Below are positions 34,815-43,494 of a DNA stretch of 64,000 nucleotides, piece by piece. This stretch comes from Streptomyces antnestii (lineage in GTDB: Bacteria > Actinomycetota > Actinomycetes > Streptomycetales > Streptomycetaceae), in NCBI RefSeq assembly GCF_004005495.1, contig NZ_RZYA01000018.1, positions 1-64,000 on the forward strand. Reading direction: 5' to 3'. The position numbers were made by a program, and so were the translations under genes. Position 1 is the first letter of the stretch. Each line of letters starts with the position of its first letter. Below the pieces are notes generated by a model, which searched no databases, was not told the origin of the DNA, and saw only the letters and a list, made by a program, of their open reading frames with translations.

Positions 34815-35779
34815 CGGGAGCGCAGTTCCTCGTCGTCGTCGAGGAACGAGGCGAGGAACGAGTTCCGGGCGAGCTGCCGCAGCCGCTCGGGCTCGATGGC
34901 GAGCGCCTCGCGGACAGCATGGAAGTTGTCGCCGGCGTAGCCGCCGAAGTAGGCCGGGTCGTCGGAGTTGACCGTGCACAGCAGTCCGGCGTCCATCATC
35001 CGCGGCAGCGGGTGCTCCTCCAGGACGTCGACGGCGCGCAGCCGCACGTTCGACAGGGGGCACAGCGTCAGGGGCACCCGGTCCCGTACGAGGCGCTCCA
35101 CGAGCGCCGGGTCCTCCATGCAGCGGAGCCCGTGGTCGACGCGCTCGACGCCGAGCAGGTCGAGCGCCTCCCAGATGTACGAGGGGTCGCCCTCCTCGCC
35201 CGCGTGGGCGACCTTGCGCAGCCCGAGCGCGCCCGCGGCCTCGTACACCTCGCGGAACTTGGAGGCGGGGTTGCCGACCTCGGCGGAGTCGAGGCCGACG
35301 CCCACGATCCGGTCGAGGTACGGCTTCGCGGACTCCAGGGTCTGCATCGCGGACTCGGCGGACTGGTCGCGCAGGAAGCACATGATGAGCCGGGTGGAGA
35401 CGCCGTGCCGCTCCACGCTCTTCGACAGGGCGGCGTCCAGGCCCTGGACGACGGTCCCGATCGGCACGCCCCGCGCGGTGTGGGCCTGCGGGTCGAAGAA
35501 GATCTCGGCGTGCCGTACGCCCTGCGCGGCGGCCCGGGCGAGATAGGCGTCGGCCAGTTGCTCGAAGTCGTCCTCGGTGCGCAGGACGGCCATCAGGCCG
35601 TAGTACAGGTCGAGGAAGGACTGCAGATCCTCGAAGAGGTAGGCCTTGCGGAGCTCTTCGGTGTCGGCGTACGGGAGGTCGACGCCGTTGCGGGCCGCGA
35701 GTTCGAAGGCCAGCTCGGGTTCGAGGGTGCCTTCGATGTGCAGGTGGAGTTCGGCCTTGGGGAGGGAAGCGAGGGGCAT
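34775..35779 (-). CDS. Adenosine/adenine deaminase family protein
   Basis: Zinc hydrolase of 334 residues that removes ammonia from a purine. The N-terminal metal-binding segment is LPKAELHLHIEGTLEPEL, with later His in VAHAGEEGD and VDHGLRC, and the acidic pair SDDPAYFGGY near residue 280. The HLHIEGTLEPEL form and SDDPAYFGGY match the adenine deaminase (ADE) subgroup better than classical adenosine deaminase (HxHLDGSL, DDP followed by other residues). I therefore lean to adenine as substrate but keep the family name. It is transcribed leftward, just downstream of RNase Z, with 21 bp between. Confidence 0.88.
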   Translation of the reverse strand: MPLASLPKAELHLHIEGTLEPELAFELAARNGVDLPYADTEELRKAYLFEDLQSFLDLYYGLMAVLRTEDDFEQLADAYLARAAAQGVRHAEIFFDPQAHTARGVPIGTVVQGLDAALSKSVERHGVSTRLIMCFLRDQSAESAMQTLESAKPYLDRIVGVGLDSAEVGNPASKFREVYEAAGALGLRKVAHAGEEGDPSYIWEALDLLGVERVDHGLRCMEDPALVERLVRDRVPLTLCPLSNVRLRAVDVLEEHPLPRMMDAGLLCTVNSDDPAYFGGYAGDNFHAVREALAIEPERLRQLARNSFLASFLDDDEELRSRYLAEVDAFAFDD

Positions 35780-35800
35780 CAGAGCATGGTACGCCCGGGG

Positions 35801-36709
35801 TTATCCCCGTTTGGGCACCTGTACCCGGTCCAGGTCACGCGCCACCGTCAGCTCTCCGGTGAACCCGGCGGCGCGGGCCTGCCGCTCGAACTCCTCCGGG
35901 TCGGAGTAGCGCTGGCTGAAGTGGGTGAGCACAAGGTGCCGCACCCCGCCATCGGCGGCGACGCGCGCGGCCTGACCGGCGGTCAGGTGGCCGTGGTCCG
36001 ACGCGAGTTGGTGGTCCTCGTCCAGGAACGTCGACTCGATGACGAGCAGGTCGCACCCCTCGGCGAGCTCCCGCACGCCGTCGCAGAGCCGGGTGTCCAT
36101 GACGAACGCGAACCGCTGCCCGCGCCGCACCTCGCTCACGTCGTCGAGGGTGACACCGCGCAGGCTGCCCTCGCGCTGGAGGGTCCCCACGTCGGGCCCG
36201 GAGACGCCGTGCTCGGCGAGCAGCGCGGGCAGCATGCGCCGCCCGTCGGGCTCGACGAGGCGGTAGCCGTAGGACTCGACGGGGTGGGAGAGACGGCGCG
36301 CGTCCAGCGTGTACGAGGGCGTACGGGCGAGGACGCCGCCGTCGCCGCGCACCGGTTCCTCGGCGAGCTGGACGGTCTCGCGGTACGCGGTGGCGTACCG
36401 CAGCCGGTCGAAGAAGCGCTGGCCCGAGCGCGGGTAGTGCGCGGTGACGGGGTGCGGGACCCGGTCCAGGTTGATGCGCTGGATGACCCCGGCGAGGCCG
36501 AGGGAGTGGTCGCCGTGGAAGTGCGTGACGCACAGCCGGTGGAGGTCGTGCGCGGCGACGCCGGCCCGGAGCATCTGGCGCTGCGTGCCCTCGCCGGGAT
36601 CGAAGAGGATGCCCTCCCCGTCCCAGCGCAGCAGGTAGCCGTTGTGGTTGCGGTGCCTGGTCGGCACCTGGCTCGCGGTGCCGAGCACCACCAATTCCCG
36701 TACGGACAC
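35801..36709 (-). CDS. rnz: Ribonuclease Z
   Basis: Endonuclease that trims tRNA 3' ends. The MBL-fold metal motif is THFHGDHSLGLAG near residue 65; further ligands are in SDHGHLTAGQAA and LTHFSQRY. The 302-residue size is typical of the short-form enzyme. The GTG at 36709 opens the family sequence (VSVRELVVLGTASQVPTR); upstream in-frame sequence overlaps the HIT gene and was rejected. It is followed by the deaminase gene. Confidence 0.95.
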   Translation of the reverse strand: MSVRELVVLGTASQVPTRHRNHNGYLLRWDGEGILFDPGEGTQRQMLRAGVAAHDLHRLCVTHFHGDHSLGLAGVIQRINLDRVPHPVTAHYPRSGQRFFDRLRYATAYRETVQLAEEPVRGDGGVLARTPSYTLDARRLSHPVESYGYRLVEPDGRRMLPALLAEHGVSGPDVGTLQREGSLRGVTLDDVSEVRRGQRFAFVMDTRLCDGVRELAEGCDLLVIESTFLDEDHQLASDHGHLTAGQAARVAADGGVRHLVLTHFSQRYSDPEEFERQARAAGFTGELTVARDLDRVQVPKRG

Positions 36710-36729
36710 GGCGCGTTGCCCGGTCCCCG

Positions 36730-37083
36730 CTAGCCGGGGGGCCACTGGAGGCCGCGGCCTCCGAGGACATGGGCGTGGGCGTGGAAGACGGTCTGGCCCG
36801 CGCCGCTGCCGGTGTTGAACACGATGCGGTAGCTGTCGAGCTTCTCGGCGGCCGCGACCTCGCCGGCCTCGCGCAGCACATCGGCGGCGATCTTCGGATC
36901 GGCGGCGGCGAGGGCCGCGGCGTCGTGGTGGTGGACGCGCGGGATGACGAGGACGTGCGTCGGCGCCTGCGGGTTGATGTCCCTGAAGGCGACGGTGGTC
37001 TCGGTCTCCCGTACCAGGGTGGCCGGCACCTCCCCAGCGATGATCTTGCAGAACAGGCAGTCGGCCTGCGGCTCTCCGGCCAC
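36730..37083 (-). CDS. HIT-family nucleotide-binding protein
   Basis: 117-residue histidine-triad protein that probably hydrolyses nucleoside phosphoramidates such as AMP-lysine. The triad FHAHAHVLGG is near the C-terminus, and CLFCKIIAGEVPA at the N-terminus is a zinc/Cys motif of the HINT branch. The GTG at 37083 has AGGAG eight bases upstream; GTG 37089 would be only two bases from that site. It lies 20 bp ahead of rnz and so may be co-transcribed. Confidence 0.93.
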   Translation of the reverse strand: MAGEPQADCLFCKIIAGEVPATLVRETETTVAFRDINPQAPTHVLVIPRVHHHDAAALAAADPKIAADVLREAGEVAAAEKLDSYRIVFNTGSGAGQTVFHAHAHVLGGRGLQWPPG

Positions 37084-37149
37084 GATCACGTCTCCTCACA
37101 CCGTCCGGTCCCTACGCCGGGCATGCTATCCGGCCCGGGACCTGGCGTG

Positions 37150-37542
37150 TCACCCGCGTAGCAGCAGCCACTCCTGGAGCTCCACGATGTTGCCCTCGGG
37201 GTCCTTGAGGTGCGCGACCCGCATCCGGTCGGTCATCGGCGCGGGCCCCTGCACGATCTCGGCGCCGCGCTCGACGATCTCCGCGCAGTAGCGGTCCAGG
37301 TCGTCGACCCGCAGCACGACGAGGGACCGGTGGCCGTTGACCGCGTCCCCCAGCTCCCCGATGACCTGGGCCATCATCGCCCGGTCCTCGATGGCGATGC
37401 CCGCGGACCCCGTCGCGGGGCTGAACTTCTCGTACGGCCCGTCCTGCGCGCCCGACTGCGGCTTGAGGCCGAGCACGTCGGCGTAGAAGCGGTAGCAGGC
37501 ACGGAAGTCCGTGACGAGGAGCCTGACCTGGGCGAGTTCCAC
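37150..37542 (-). CDS. VOC-family (glyoxalase/bleomycin resistance) protein
   Basis: 130-residue protein with the paired beta-alpha-beta-beta-beta fold. The N-terminus (VRLLVTDFRACYRFYADVLGL) and the end (LKDPEGNIVELQEWL), with its conserved Glu metal ligand, are characteristic. Reaction unknown; these proteins range from glyoxalases to drug-binding proteins. It sits between rsmE and the HIT gene on the same strand. Confidence 0.9.
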   Translation of the reverse strand: MELAQVRLLVTDFRACYRFYADVLGLKPQSGAQDGPYEKFSPATGSAGIAIEDRAMMAQVIGELGDAVNGHRSLVVLRVDDLDRYCAEIVERGAEIVQGPAPMTDRMRVAHLKDPEGNIVELQEWLLLRG

Positions 37543-37562
37543 GCGTCCCCCTCGGGGTCTGT

Positions 37563-38306
37563 TCAGGACCAGCGGCCGGTGCGGCCGAGGAGCAGCGCCG
37601 TCGCGGCGGTCCCCGCGGTCGACGTACGCAGCACGCTACGCCCGAGCCGGTACGGATGCGCGCCCGCCTCGGCGAACACGGCGAGCTCGTCGGGCGAGAC
37701 GCCGCCTTCCGGCCCCACGACGAGGACGATGTCACCGGCCGTGGGCAGCGGGGCGGTGGCGAGGGCGCCGCTGGCGCAGTCGCGGTCCTCGTGCAGGACG
37801 GCCGCGAAGTCGGCGTCGGCGAGCAGCGCCGCGACCTGCTTGGTCGTCGCCGCGTCGGCGACGTCCGGGAAGCGGACCCGGCGGGACTGCTTCCCGGCCT
37901 CGCGCGCCGTGGCCCGCCACTTGCCGAGGGCCTTGGCGCCCCGGTCGCCCTTCCACTGCGTGATGCAGCGGGCGGCCTGCCAGGGCACGATCGCGTCGAC
38001 GCCCGTCTCCGTCATGGTCTCCACGGCGAGCTCGCCCCGGTCGCCCTTGGGCAGGGCCTGTACGACGGTGATCCGGGGGGCCTGCAGCGGCTCCTCCTGG
38101 AGCGGACCCGCCGTCACGACGAGCCGGTCCTTGCCCTCGGCGGCCTCCACGACCGCCTCCGTCCAGCGCCCGAGCCCGTCGGTCAGGACGACGTCCTCAC
38201 CGGCCCGCAGCCGCTTCACGGAGACCGCGTGCCGCCCCTCGGGCCCGTCGAGCACGAACGCCCCCGGACCCGGCACCTCTTCCACGACGAACACCGGCGC
38301 GGTCAT
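37563..38306 (-). CDS. rsmE: 16S rRNA (uracil-1498-N3)-methyltransferase RsmE
   Basis: SPOUT-class methyltransferase of 247 residues acting on the 30S subunit. The knot motif is LVVGPEGGVSPDEL and the last segment LGRSVLRTSTAGTAA completes the S-adenosylmethionine pocket. An N-terminal PUA-like domain (GRHAVSVKRLRAGEDVVLTD) precedes it. The ATG overlaps the stop of the nitronate monooxygenase gene (4 bp), giving coupled translation. In many bacteria rsmE lies near dnaJ, as here. Confidence 0.94.
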   Translation of the reverse strand: MTAPVFVVEEVPGPGAFVLDGPEGRHAVSVKRLRAGEDVVLTDGLGRWTEAVVEAAEGKDRLVVTAGPLQEEPLQAPRITVVQALPKGDRGELAVETMTETGVDAIVPWQAARCITQWKGDRGAKALGKWRATAREAGKQSRRVRFPDVADAATTKQVAALLADADFAAVLHEDRDCASGALATAPLPTAGDIVLVVGPEGGVSPDELAVFAEAGAHPYRLGRSVLRTSTAGTAATALLLGRTGRWS

Positions 38307-39376
38307 GCGGCACCCTCCGAACCCAGCACGTCCTTCGCCTCCGCGAGTTCCGCCGCCAGCACCTCGACGAGCTGCCCGGCCGGCAGCTCCCGGGCGAGCC
38401 GGTGCCCCTGCCCGGCCCACAGCGCCATCCCCTGCGCGTCCCCCGCCTTGGCGGCGGCCTTGCGCAGCGTCGACGTCATGTGGTGGACCTGCGGGTAGGC
38501 GGCGGGCGCGTACGGGCCGTGCTCGCGCAGGAACCGGTTGACGAGGCCGCGCGCGGGGCGCCCGGAGAAGGCCCGGGTCAGCTCGGTCCGCACGAACAGC
38601 GGGTTGGTCATGGCCTGCTTGTGCACGGCGTTGGCGCCGGACTCGGGGCAGACCAGGAAGGCCGTGCCGAACTGTCCGGCGTCCGCGCCCGCGGCGAGCA
38701 CGGCGGCGAGCTGCGCGCCGCGCATCAGGCCGCCGGCGGCGACGATCGGGATCTGTACGGCCTCGCGGACCAGGGCGATCAGCGCGACGAGTCCGAGTCC
38801 GGACCCGTCGGTCTCCGGGTTGTCCCGGTGGGTGCCCTGGTGGCCGCCCGCCTCGACGCCCTGCACGCACACCGCGTCGGCACCGGCCCGCTGGGCGGCC
38901 TGCGCCTCCTCGGGGGTGGTCACGGTGACGGCGGTGAGGGTGCCGGCGCGGGCGAGGGAGTCGAGGACGTCGCGGCTCGGGCAGCCGAACGTGAAGGTGA
39001 CGACCGGTACCGGGTCGTCGAGCAGGATCGCGAGCTTGGCGTCGAAGCCGTCGTCGCGTCCGCTGTCCGGGTCGCCGAGCTGCGTCCCGTACCAGGCGGC
39101 CTCGCCGGCGAGCTGGCTGGCGTAGACGGCGACGGCCGCGGGGTCCGCGTACTCGGGCTGCGGCATGAAGAGGTTCACGCCGAACGGCTGGTTCGTCAGC
39201 CCCCGTACCTGCTTGATCTCCTGGTACATCCCGTCGGCGGTCTTGTACCCGGCGGCGAGGAACCCGAGCCCGCCGGCCTCCGAGACGGCGGCGGCGAGCT
39301 GCGGACAGGAGGCGCCGCCCGCCATGGGTGCCTGCACGATCGGATAGTGAGAGAGATCGGTGAGCGTGGGGGCCAT
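38303..39376 (-). CDS. Nitronate monooxygenase / 2-nitropropane dioxygenase family protein
   Basis: FMN-dependent TIM-barrel oxidoreductase of 357 residues. Family segments include IVQAPMAGGASCPQLAAAVS at the start, the catalytic-His region GVEAGGHQGTHRD near residue 180, and VAAGGLMRGAQLAAVLAAGADA, which binds the phosphate of FMN. It may detoxify nitronates such as propionate-3-nitronate. The ATG at 39376 opens the family sequence; the upstream frame runs into the tandem repeats and was rejected. Confidence 0.9.
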   Translation of the reverse strand: MAPTLTDLSHYPIVQAPMAGGASCPQLAAAVSEAGGLGFLAAGYKTADGMYQEIKQVRGLTNQPFGVNLFMPQPEYADPAAVAVYASQLAGEAAWYGTQLGDPDSGRDDGFDAKLAILLDDPVPVVTFTFGCPSRDVLDSLARAGTLTAVTVTTPEEAQAAQRAGADAVCVQGVEAGGHQGTHRDNPETDGSGLGLVALIALVREAVQIPIVAAGGLMRGAQLAAVLAAGADAGQFGTAFLVCPESGANAVHKQAMTNPLFVRTELTRAFSGRPARGLVNRFLREHGPYAPAAYPQVHHMTSTLRKAAAKAGDAQGMALWAGQGHRLARELPAGQLVEVLAAELAEAKDVLGSEGAA

Positions 39377-39433
39377 GACGGCATCGTGCCACGTCCTCCG
39401 GACTGCACCGAATCCCCGACCCGCACCTGCTGC

Positions 39434-39552
39434 GGGCAGGCGTTCCGCAGGACGGAATCCCCACCCCACCCCCGCTGTGGGCAGGCGTCCCGCAGGACGG
39501 AATCCCCCACCCACCCGCCGCCGCTGTGGGCAGGCCTTCCGCTGGGCGGAAC
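39434..39552. repeat. Three tandem copies of a 45-49-bp GC-rich repeat
   Basis: Units beginning GGGCAGGCGTTCCGCAGGAC at 39434, 39479 and 39528 are separated by CCCACCC-type spacers; the third is shortened and ends in GGGCGGAAC. Each unit can fold around GTTCCG...CGGAAT. They lie between dnaJ (downstream) and the nitronate monooxygenase start, in the 5' region of the latter. Spacers are not unique sequences, so this is not a CRISPR array. Confidence 0.85.
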
Positions 39553-39609
39553 GGGTGGGCACAGCCCCCGTGCCGGGTCACGGCATTCAGAGGCGGTGCC
39601 CACTAAGGC

Positions 39610-40746
39610 CTAACGGCCGTTGAACGCATCCTTGAGCCGCGAGAACAACCCCTGCTGCCCCGGCTGGAACTGCCCGGTGGGCCGCTCCTCACCCCGCAGC
39701 TTCGACAGCTCCCGCAGCACCCGCTCCTGCTCGGCGTCCAGCTTCGTCGGCGTAAGCACCTCGACGTGCACGATGAGATCCCCGCGCCCGCCGCCGCGCA
39801 GATGCGTGATGCCACGCCCGTGCAGCGGGACCGACTGACCGGACTGCGTGCCCGGCCGGATGTCGATCTCCTCGAGCCCGTCGAGCGTCTCCAGCGGCAC
39901 CTTCGTGCCGAGCGCCGCCGCCGTCATCGGAATGGTGACGGTGCAGTGCAGATCGTCGCCGCGCCGCTGGAAGACGGGGTGCGGCAGCTCGTGGATCTCG
40001 ACGTACAGGTCACCGGCGGGACCGCCGCCGGGGCCGACCTCGCCCTCGCCCGCGAGCTGGATCCGCGTGCCGTTGTCGACACCGGCCGGGATCTTCACGG
40101 TCAGGGTCCGGCGGGACCTGATCCGGCCGTCACCCGCGCACTCCGGGCAAGGCGTCGGCACAACCGTGCCGAACCCCTGGCACTGCGGGCACGGCCGCGA
40201 GGTCATGACCTGGCCGAGGAAGGACCGCGTGACCTGGGACACCTCGCCGCGGCCGCGGCACATGTCACAGGTCTGCGCGGACGTGCCGGGGGCGGCGCCC
40301 TCGCCACTGCAGGTCGTACACACGATGGCCGTGTCGACCTGGATGTCCTTGGTGGTCCCGAACGCGGCCTCGTCCAGCTCGATCTCGAGCCGGATCATGG
40401 CGTCCTGGCCGCGGCGCGTGCGCGACCGGGGACCACGCTGGGACGCCGTCCCGAAGAACGCGTCCATGATGTCGGAGAAGTTCCCGAAGCCACCGGCGCC
40501 GAAGCCGCCGGCCCCGCCTCCGCCCGACTGCGAGAGGGGGTCGCCCCCGAGGTCGTAGACCTGCTTCTTCTGCGGGTCCGACAACACCTCGTAGGCGGCG
40601 TTGATCTCCTTGAACCGCTCCTGAGTCTTCGGGTCCGGATTCACGTCCGGGTGAAGCTCACGGGCCAGCCTTCGGAAGGCCTTCTTGATCTCGTCCTGGG
40701 AGGCGTCGCGGCGCACGCCGAGTACGGCGTAGTAGTCCGTGGCCAC
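39610..40746 (-). CDS. dnaJ: Chaperone protein DnaJ (DnaJ2 type)
   Basis: Co-chaperone stimulating DnaK. The J domain has the essential HPD in RELHPDVNPDP near residue 32. A Gly-rich linker follows, then four zinc-finger CxxCxGxG repeats (CTTCSGEG, CDMCRGRG, CPQCQGFG, CPECAGDG), then two beta-sandwich substrate domains, about 378 residues in all. The GTG start directly abuts the hrcA stop, and both genes are under the CIRCE-controlled promoter. This is the second dnaJ type of actinomycetes, linked to hrcA rather than dnaK. Confidence 0.96.
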   Translation of the reverse strand: MATDYYAVLGVRRDASQDEIKKAFRRLARELHPDVNPDPKTQERFKEINAAYEVLSDPQKKQVYDLGGDPLSQSGGGGAGGFGAGGFGNFSDIMDAFFGTASQRGPRSRTRRGQDAMIRLEIELDEAAFGTTKDIQVDTAIVCTTCSGEGAAPGTSAQTCDMCRGRGEVSQVTRSFLGQVMTSRPCPQCQGFGTVVPTPCPECAGDGRIRSRRTLTVKIPAGVDNGTRIQLAGEGEVGPGGGPAGDLYVEIHELPHPVFQRRGDDLHCTVTIPMTAAALGTKVPLETLDGLEEIDIRPGTQSGQSVPLHGRGITHLRGGGRGDLIVHVEVLTPTKLDAEQERVLRELSKLRGEERPTGQFQPGQQGLFSRLKDAFNGR

Positions 40747-41763
40747 TTACGACTCCGCCAGGATCTGTCCGACGTAACGTGCCACTGCGCGTACTGCTCC
40801 CATCGTTCCCGGGTAATCCATGCGTGTCGGTCCGACGACGCCGAGCTTGGCTACTGCCTCGCCGCCCGAACCGTAGCCGACCGACACCACGGACGTGGAG
40901 TTGAGTCCCTCATGGGCGTTCTCATGACCGATCCGTACGGCCATGCCCGAATCATTGACCTCACCAAGGAGCTTGAGGAGCACGACCTGCTCCTCGAGCG
41001 CTTCGAGGACGGGCCGGATGGTGAGGGGAAAGTCATGTCCGAAGCGGGTGAGATTGGCGGTGCCGCCGATCATCAGCCGTTCCTCGGTCTCCTCGACGAG
41101 CGTCTCCAGGAGGGTGGAGAGCACCGTCGAGACCGTGCCGCGGTCCTCCGCGTCGAAGGACTCCGGCAGATCCTGCACGAGCTGCGGCACATCCGCGAAA
41201 CGGCGTCCCGCGACCCTGCTGTTGAGCCGCGCCCGCAGATCGGCGAGCGAGGTCTCCCCGAACGGCGCCGGGCAGTCGATCATCCGCTGCTCGACCCGCC
41301 CCGTGTCCGTGATCAGTACGAGCATCAGGCGGGCGGCGGCGAGCGAGAGCAGTTCCACATGGCGCACGGTGGAGCGCGTCAGGGAGGGGTACTGCACCAC
41401 GGCGACCTGCCGGGTCAGCTGCGCGAGCAGCCGCACGGTCCGGCCGACGACGTCGTCGAGGTCGACGGCACCGTCGAGGAAGTTGTGGATGGCGCGGCGC
41501 TCGGGCCCCGACATCGGCTTGACCGCCGTGAGCTTGTCCACGAAGAGGCGGTAGCCCTTGTCGGTCGGGATGCGCCCGGCGCTGGTGTGGGGCTGGGCGA
41601 TGAAGCCCTCCTCCTCCAGCGCCGCCATGTCGTTGCGCACCGTCGCCGGTGAGACGCCGAGGCTGTGCCGCTCCGTGAGCGCCTTGGAGCCGACCGGCTC
41701 CTCGGTCCCCACGTAGTCCTGGACGATGGCGCGCAGCACTTCGAGCCTGCGTTCACTGAGCAT
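40747..41763 (-). CDS. hrcA: Heat-inducible transcription repressor HrcA
   Basis: Represses chaperone genes by binding the CIRCE element and is kept active by GroE. About 338 residues: N-terminal winged helix (MLSERRLEVLRAIVQDYV and VSPATVRNDMAALEEEG), a GAF-like domain and dimer segment. The ATG at 41763 has GGAGG ten bases upstream; a longer GTG frame would run into the CIRCE element itself and was rejected. A CIRCE element lies 33 bp upstream, so hrcA regulates itself and dnaJ. Its stop abuts the dnaJ start. Confidence 0.96.
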   Translation of the reverse strand: MLSERRLEVLRAIVQDYVGTEEPVGSKALTERHSLGVSPATVRNDMAALEEEGFIAQPHTSAGRIPTDKGYRLFVDKLTAVKPMSGPERRAIHNFLDGAVDLDDVVGRTVRLLAQLTRQVAVVQYPSLTRSTVRHVELLSLAAARLMLVLITDTGRVEQRMIDCPAPFGETSLADLRARLNSRVAGRRFADVPQLVQDLPESFDAEDRGTVSTVLSTLLETLVEETEERLMIGGTANLTRFGHDFPLTIRPVLEALEEQVVLLKLLGEVNDSGMAVRIGHENAHEGLNSTSVVSVGYGSGGEAVAKLGVVGPTRMDYPGTMGAVRAVARYVGQILAES

Positions 41764-41795
41764 GTCGCGCGCACCTCCAGATGTGTCGTCCGCGG

Positions 41796-41822
41796 CTGGC
41801 ACTCGGTGCGGTGGAGTGCCAA
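41796..41822 (-). promoter_or_regulatory. CIRCE operator upstream of hrcA-dnaJ
   Basis: CTGGCACTC and GAGTGCCAA form 9-bp arms with one mismatch and a 9-bp spacer, the standard CIRCE layout (TTAGCACTC-N9-GAGTGCTAA). It lies just downstream of a TACACT -10 hexamer (41841-41836, leftward) whose candidate -35 is TTGCCG 19 bp upstream, so HrcA bound here would block transcription of hrcA-dnaJ. Confidence 0.92.
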
Positions 41823-41885
41823 TGGTCTCCGGGTCAGTGTACGGCCGGTGGGTACTGGCCCGGCAAGGGCGCTAGCGTCGGACCC

Positions 41886-42626
41886 ATGGACGACCTGGAC
41901 TGGAATGCGGTGGGGTGGGAGGAGCTGTCCGCTCGGGTGGGACGGGTCCGGCTGCCCGGCTGGGACTGCACGACGGGCCTCGTGGTGGGCGAGGGCGCGG
42001 CGCTGCTCGTCGACACGGGTTCATCACTTCGTGAGGGTGCGGCGCTGCGGGCGGCCACCCGGCACCTGCTGACTCCACTGGATCCGCACACGCGCGTGAC
42101 GCATATCGCGCTGACACACCCCCATTTCGACCATGTGCTGGGCACGGCGGCGTTCGCGGGGGTCGAGGTGTACGGCGCGGCGGGGATCGACACGGTGTTC
42201 AGGCGGGGCCGGGACGGGCTGCGCGCCGACGCGGTCGCGCACGGGGTGCCGCCCGGTGAGGCGGCGGAGGCGGCGGACATCCTGGTCGTGCCGCACCACC
42301 GCGTGTCCGGGGAGTGGACGCTCGACCTGGGCGGCGGCGTTCAGGTGCTGCTGGCGAACGTGGGCCCGGGGCACACCGGGCACGACCTGGCGGTCCTCGT
42401 GCCGGGTGCGCCCGAGATCGTGTTCTGCGGTGATCTGGTGGAGGAGTCGGGTGAGCCGCAGGCGGGGAGCGACGCGGTGCCGGGCCGCTGGCCGGCCGCC
42501 CTCGACCGGCTCCTCGAACTCGGCGGTGACGACGCCGTGTACGTGCCCGGGCACGGAGCCGTGGTGAATGCGGAGTTTGTCCGGGCCCAGCGCGCCACAC
42601 TGGCCGCCCGCTTCGGCGTGTCGTAA
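41886..42626 (+). CDS. MBL-fold metallohydrolase
   Basis: 246-residue zinc hydrolase of the glyoxalase II-like superfamily. The metal motif is THPHFDHVLGTAAF near residue 80 (HxHxDH), with later ligands in GPGHTGHDLAV and FCGDLVEES and a final VYVPGHGAVV. Substrate unknown. It is divergent from hrcA and just upstream of DUF3097, an order common in Streptomyces. Confidence 0.88.
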   Translation: MDDLDWNAVGWEELSARVGRVRLPGWDCTTGLVVGEGAALLVDTGSSLREGAALRAATRHLLTPLDPHTRVTHIALTHPHFDHVLGTAAFAGVEVYGAAGIDTVFRRGRDGLRADAVAHGVPPGEAAEAADILVVPHHRVSGEWTLDLGGGVQVLLANVGPGHTGHDLAVLVPGAPEIVFCGDLVEESGEPQAGSDAVPGRWPAALDRLLELGGDDAVYVPGHGAVVNAEFVRAQRATLAARFGVS

Positions 42627-42661
42627 CCGCACGGCCGTTCGGCCTTCCTATCGTCTGCCAG

Positions 42662-43477
42662 ATGCGCCAGTACTCCCCCGACTTCACGCCCCCCTGGAAG
42701 AAGCAGCAGGCCGCCCCCGAGGTGGCCGCGGACGTGGACCTCGTGGTCGAGGAGGTCACGACCGGTTTCTGCGGGGCGGTCGTCCGCTGCGAGAAGACGG
42801 CCCAGGGCCCGACGGTGACCCTGGAGGACCGCTTCGGCAAGCACCGGGTGTTCCCGATGGGCCCGCGCGGTTTCCTGATCGACGGCCGGGCCGTCACCCT
42901 CGTACGCCCGGCGGCCGCCGGTCCCGGACGTCCCACGCGGACCGCCTCCGGGTCCGTCGCGGTGCCGGGGGCGAGGGCGCGGGTCGCGCGGGCCGGCCGG
43001 ATCTATGTGGAGGGCCGGCACGACGCGGAGCTGGTGGAACGGGTCTGGGGGGACGACCTGCGCATCGAGGGCGTCGTCGTGGAGTACCTGGAGGGCATCG
43101 ACGATCTCCCCGCGATCGTCGCCGAGTTCGCCCCGGGGCCGGACGCGCGCCTCGGGGTCCTCGTCGACCACCTGGTCCCCGGCTCGAAGGAATCCCGCAT
43201 CGCGGCCCAGGTCACCGGCGACCACGCGCTGGTCGTCGGCCACCCGTACATCGACGTGTGGGAGGCCGTGAAGCCGTCCTCCGTGGGCATCCAGTCCTGG
43301 CCGTCGGTCCCGCGCGGCCAGGACTGGAAGACGGGCGTGTGCCGGGCCCTCGGCTGGCCGGAGAACACCGGCGCCGCCTGGCAGCACATCCTGTCCCGCG
43401 TCCACAGCTACCGCGACCTGGAACCCGAGCTCCTGGGCAGGGTCGAGGAGTTGATCGACTTCGTGACACTGCCGTAG
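42662..43477 (+). CDS. DUF3097 family protein
   Basis: 271-residue actinobacterial protein of unknown function. The N-terminal third (EVTTGFCGAVVRCEK) looks beta-rich. Around residues 115-125 and 160-170 are VEGRHDAELVERVWG and LGVLVDHLVPGSKES, which have the arrangement of a TOPRIM-like fold (a Glu strand, then an Asp motif), suggesting a nucleic-acid role; this is inference. The ATG is 36 bp after the MBL gene. Downstream is a large tandem-repeat region before the convergent hemW. Confidence 0.85.
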   Translation: MRQYSPDFTPPWKKQQAAPEVAADVDLVVEEVTTGFCGAVVRCEKTAQGPTVTLEDRFGKHRVFPMGPRGFLIDGRAVTLVRPAAAGPGRPTRTASGSVAVPGARARVARAGRIYVEGRHDAELVERVWGDDLRIEGVVVEYLEGIDDLPAIVAEFAPGPDARLGVLVDHLVPGSKESRIAAQVTGDHALVVGHPYIDVWEAVKPSSVGIQSWPSVPRGQDWKTGVCRALGWPENTGAAWQHILSRVHSYRDLEPELLGRVEELIDFVTLP

Positions 43478-43494
43478 ACCCTGCCGGGCGGGCG

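Noticed and set aside
39434..39552. CRISPR array
   Set aside because: Repeats are only three, spacers are similar to each other, and no cas gene is present. The minisatellite at 45315 has no spacers at all.
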